In this document: in pieces, positions 60,219 to 64,000 of the stretch
How positions within the stretch are numbered: position 1 is the first letter of the stretch
How the letters are laid out: every line of letters starts with the position of its first letter
From: Cristatella mucedo
Lineage: Eukaryota > Bryozoa > Phylactolaemata > Cristatellidae
DNA length: 64,000 nucleotides
Reading direction: 5' to 3'
Assembly (NCBI GenBank): GCA_009760855.2
Contig: WPIO01000038.1
Coordinates: 2,777,001 to 2,841,000 of the forward strand
Program-made: the position numbers and the translations under genes
Notes under the pieces: model-generated
Told to the model about the DNA's origin: nothing
The model's input: only the letters and a program-made list of their open reading frames with translations
Database searches by the model: none

Positions 60219-60779
60219 TCCACAGTAACTTACAGGCCACCTTACTCGTGCGACTTGTACTATTGGCAACAGCTGTTGGGCTGAAAAGTCTCGAACCATG
60301 CAAGCGCATGTAGCTTGCACGAAAAGTACTCAGCGATTATTTCTAGCTGTAGAGCGTCAGCAACATGCTACTGTTAGTGAGATCTACGAGCGTAGTAGCT
60401 AGCAGCCGAAATCCAGTTTGGGACACCCATCCGAGTCTTTATATGTACCTATAAAAACTACTTTTACTTGACTCAGCTAGTCTGGCCTTTAGGTTTGCAT
60501 GTTTATTGGCTGACAGTGGCGGTGCATTGCATTGCTGAGGTCATTAGTTAGTACGTCGTCGAAGTAATTTGGGTAGGTGGTGGGTAACAGGGCTGCAAGT
60601 CCCCATTCCCAGCTGTCATTAGGGGTTGGCTCACTTTGGGTTGTATTGCTGATGGTGAGTCTCACTATATAGAGCGTTACTTTGTACACTACCACTCACT
60701 GTGTTCTCTTTCACAGTGTAATGACTTACTCCAGGTTTATATAGGGGATGGTTGGTTGCAACGTCCGCCTCGCCAGGCC

Positions 60780-60925
60780 AAAGGGCCCCCATTTATAAAG
60801 CAGCAGACGACCCCTGTTATCACCCCTCAGCCTTGCAGCTGCAATAATGGATGGCCTGCTCCGAGACTTAAACGTTCTGGGCCGTTAAGCCAGAGCACTG
60901 TACACCTGAGCTAAAATCCTGGGGA
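60780..60925 (-). mobile_element. third tRNA-like SINE head
   Basis: The minus strand reads ttagctcaggtgtacagtgc and a tctggcttaacggcccagaa block, shaped like a tRNA left half, followed by an unfamiliar body. One copy only, so family status is a guess. Confidence 0.4.
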
Positions 60926-60929
60926 CCTC

Positions 60930-61090
60930 TTGTAATAATAGTAATACATTCGTTATAGAGCCCTTAGATAAATCAAGCTCTTACTAAGCACTTTACATTT
61001 GCGGCAAAGGAAGCATGATCGAACGGTTAGTGGTAGCATGCTCAATGACAACAAGCACAACATTGTTTGAAGACTAATGCATTGTTCCCA
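60930..61090 (-). mobile_element. LINE-B 3' tail, antisense
   Basis: taataatagtaatacattcg, then an altered tail block and caaaggaagcatgatcgaac, as in 41540-41580. Confidence 0.6.
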
Positions 61091-61549
61091 TGTGCCGGCA
61101 CCCTTTTTTATATTACCGAAGCACTCTCTCGTTATGTTAAAAGGGACAACAATCTCTCTTAGGACAACTGCTGTGTTTTAGAGCGAAATGCCGCCAAGAA
61201 ATACACATTTGAAAATAGTCAAGCTTTAATAAGGAACAGAACGCCAAGCAGTAGCTCCATAGAGCATGTGTGTGTGCATCGTAGGGCAGCCGTCCTATGT
61301 ACCATGTCTATGGGACTGAGTGCGACTGGGCGGGCCCACTGGTGATTGACAGTAGTGGTAAGCCAAACAGGTGGGCTGAATAGCCCGAGCTCGAGGTTGG
61401 CACGTTCTTCGGGCCAACCCCTAAAGCTTCATTAGCCATCGAACGTTGCTGTGTTGTAGGTGACATCACAACAACAGCAATACGGACTGATCAGATGCTG
61501 CGAGTAGCGTGTGAGTTTATATGTTATGATCAGTTACTAAGTCGGGGTT

Positions 61550-63850
61550 TGCCGCGATGACAGTCGCTAGTGATTTGTAGGCTTTTCGAGGAAATACAAA
61601 ATGGAATTCACGTTCTCCAAGAAATTTCAAGCTCTTTTTAAGCGGCAACCGAACGGTCAGAGTGAGAAGAGCCAGTAGCGCGACTGGAGGCCCGACTCAA
61701 GTAATTCAGTTACGTAAGCCGGAGCAAGAGAGTGGATATATCTATAGATGAGGGACTGAAGGTTTCTGCCGATAGGCTGTTTAATGGGGAGTCACTGTAG
61801 TGTCACTTTTAGTCACTTTCTCTGCAGACAAGCCTAGCTCCTGAGCTCTGTTCAAACAGTAAGCATCTTATTGCACCGAAAGAATGAGCTGCAGAAGTCT
61901 TTTTATCGGCATGTAGCGAATGAATGGATCAGCTTGCTGGTGGTGTCCTTTTCTAAGCGATCCTGAGTTTTTGCCATGCTACGTAGCTAAAAGTTGGCGG
62001 ACTTTATTGTGGAGCTGGTTTGGTCAGCTAGTCATATTGGAAAAGGACGCTCAAGATTTCGCATAGGGAGCAACAAAAGGCGCGGTTGTCGAACTCGTCA
62101 TTAGGGTAAAGTTCACCGATTTGAGAGCGTAAGAGGTGTTAGAAGGGTCAAAGTGCTAGCAAATCATGTTTCAGAAGGTATATGAAAGCCTAGGTTGTGC
62201 ACGACGACTACATCGGTAGGAGGAAGAGAATAAATTGTGGAAAGAAATAAATTTAGAATAGATCCCTATGTAATTTAGTGGCTCGCCCGATGATGGTACG
62301 CCGTTGGTACCAAAGCTCTTAGAACCGCAACTGAAATACTATATAAATCGTTGCAATGCTTTGTAAATTATGCTCAGGCGATATGGTAGGCGCTTAAGAA
62401 AGACTCGGCGTCCTGGTGACCAGTGGTGTATCAAATGAACGCTGTCCAGAGATCTAGCAGTACTAGCTGAGAAACTATACCTAAGTCAGCATTCCTGAGA
62501 AGGCAGTTAAGCGCTCCCAGCAGTAATTACTCCCGCATAATGATTTGCTACAAAACTCGACAGAAACTTCCCATCCCATCCTCGTCGCTAGTTTTGACCC
62601 TGTGTCGTAGCTCAGGGGTAAAGTGCTCGCTCTTCACGACCCAGGTTGTACGTTCGAGTCCTGCAACGGCGATCCTGTATTGCCCTCTGCAAGCGGTAGT
62701 GATAGCCGGAAAGTCTATTTTGCCGCTATACAAATGAGGCTGTCGAAACAGCTAACTTTTGCTTAGGTGTCAAGTTTGGCTACAAGGCTGTAGCTGGTCT
62801 ATCATTGTTCGTTGAAATGTCATTCATATTAAGCAAAAGAGAAGCTTTGGCGGAATTTGCGTAAGTTCTACGGGTCGTGTTGACCCTAAGACTGATGTAT
62901 ATTTATTATGCGACCAAGCAGAGCAGCAGAAGCAAATCTATGCATCTCAAAAGAACAGGAAGCCATTGGCGGACAAGGTAAAGGTGGACTAGACAAGGTG
63001 GACACTGGTATGGAATAAAGAGAAGATGTTTAACAGTCCAGTGGGGCATTACCTTGGAACTGGACTCTCTGATCTTACTACCTGGCTGAAAAAAAGAAGT
63101 TCAAAAGCGATTTGCGAAATCGCCACAGCGATTGATAGGTAAGGTGGTGTTACCTGAGAGCTATTTTTGAGACGGTTAGACGCTTAGCCTTATGTTTTCC
63201 GGATACGTAGATGATGGCTGATAGGGAAGGGGACAAAAACCAAATAATTATTTGAGATTAAATGTGGCTACATGTACAGAATTTGGTAAAAATCAAGAGT
63301 CAAAAACGCAATAGCGGAATGATGTTTTAGCAAGTTTGTGAGACTTGTAATAAATTAGGCTGGTGTCCAAAAATATTGATCGGGAAATCTAAGAAACTCT
63401 ACACATGCAGGTCAGTTGGGGTATGAAAATAACTATTAAATCGCACGGTACGGTTCGAGGAAAAGAGAATTTACTGAACACAAAGTAATTAAAAAATAAG
63501 TTGTAAATATTATTTATGCTCGAAGATAACTAAATTCCTTTATTTGTATTTAACATATGCTGGAAAGGAAACAGGAAAGGAACCATTTAAGTACCTATAA
63601 GAATTCGCATGAACGGAGCATATACTTCGAGGAAAATGTGAATTTAGCTTATCTTTTGAAATCAATGAGAATAATGATGTCAAACAGTAGTGAGTTGTAG
63701 GCTTTGGGAGCATAGTAGCTGACGACATAGTCTGCAAAGCATTTGATTTTGCTGAGAGATCAACGACTTGCTTAACGCGACCAAAAATTCCGAAATAGAG
63801 CAGTCTTAGTACCTCGAGGTGATGTAACAAAGCAGAGTTCAGCAGCCTAG
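61550..63850 (-). mobile_element. LINE-B copy, antisense, old and degraded
   Basis: The stretch parallels 29575-31140: a match at 61700-61960 to the C-terminal region, at 62160-62340 to the RT part, and at 63060-63190 to the upstream part. The 3' tail relic is near 63500-63760 in a second piece. No open frame remains. A SINE-B lies inside at 62595-62765. Confidence 0.6.
62595..62770 (+). mobile_element. SINE-B copy, sense, inside old LINE-B
   Basis: Head with A box tagctcaggggtaaagtgct and B box cgttcgagtcc, body ctgcaagcggtagtgatagc, tail ccgctatacaaatgaggctg and aaacagctaacttttg. It is the only sense-oriented copy here, so it defines the element's order. Confidence 0.78.
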
Positions 63851-64000
63851 GGAAGCTTTAATGCGATACGACATCCGCTCGGGGTCCGCCAGCTCGGCCA
63901 TGCCTTCCCTTTGCAGAGGCGTAGAGAGAGCTGTCTGCACCCGGGGACAAAGCTACACATGGCGCCCATCCACTTGTCAAAAATTACTGCAAAATAGCTC
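63850..64000. other. window end, nothing recognised
   Basis: No open frame or repeat family identified in the last 150 bases. Confidence 0.3.

Larger units (their letters stand above)
60220..61550. other. downstream of TIMM10, no gene seen
   Basis: Contains a tRNA-like SINE head and a LINE-B tail; otherwise unassigned AT-rich sequence. Confidence 0.4.

Overview
The window is nuclear DNA from an animal. It holds three protein-coding genes split into many short exons with GT-AG introns, set in introns and spacers packed with microsatellites, tRNA-derived SINEs and fragments of L2/CR1-type LINEs. There are no operons, Shine-Dalgarno sites, rRNA genes or CRISPR arrays. Gene content (TRAPPC11, a TRAFD1/XAF1-type zinc-finger protein, TIMM10) and intron density indicate a metazoan, most likely an invertebrate. 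I cannot name the phylum from sequence alone.

Layout. (1) Positions 384-41374, plus strand: TRAPPC11, a TRAPP tethering-complex subunit. I rebuilt 29 coding exons by homology and splice sites; intron phases agree across every junction. The first coding exon(s) lie left of the window. The 3' end (41303-41374) and one early exon (4027-4115) are less certain. (2) Positions 41375-49092: spacer with LINE/SINE tails, long GT and GA microsatellites, a putative inverted-repeat element carrying CCCTAAA-like repeats (45728-46236), and GC-rich blocks (45120-45660, 46600-47500) that may hide the 3' exons of the next gene. (3) Positions 55687-49093, minus strand: a TRAFD1/XAF1-like gene with seven exons resolved, convergent with TRAPPC11. 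(4) Positions 55688-58611: spacer with a CpG-rich stretch upstream of TIMM10. (5) Positions 58612-59976, plus strand: complete two-exon TIMM10 (88 residues), divergent from the TRAFD1-like gene, with an ATTAAA signal downstream. (6) Positions 60220-64000: mainly an old antisense LINE copy carrying a SINE insertion.

The genes do not form a pathway: TRAPPC11 acts in ER-Golgi traffic and glycosylation, the TRAFD1/XAF1 family in innate-immune signalling control, and TIMM10 in mitochondrial import. The most notable structure is in the repeats and gene architecture: SINE family A shares its 3' tail with LINE family B; LINE copies are nested in each other; the TRAFD1-like gene has two C2HC fingers, each cut by a phase-0 intron at the same point; and several long hairpins, foldback elements and tandem arrays sit inside introns. 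Names LINE-A, LINE-B, SINE-A, SINE-B are local labels used here only. I did not find a convincing unknown multi-gene system.
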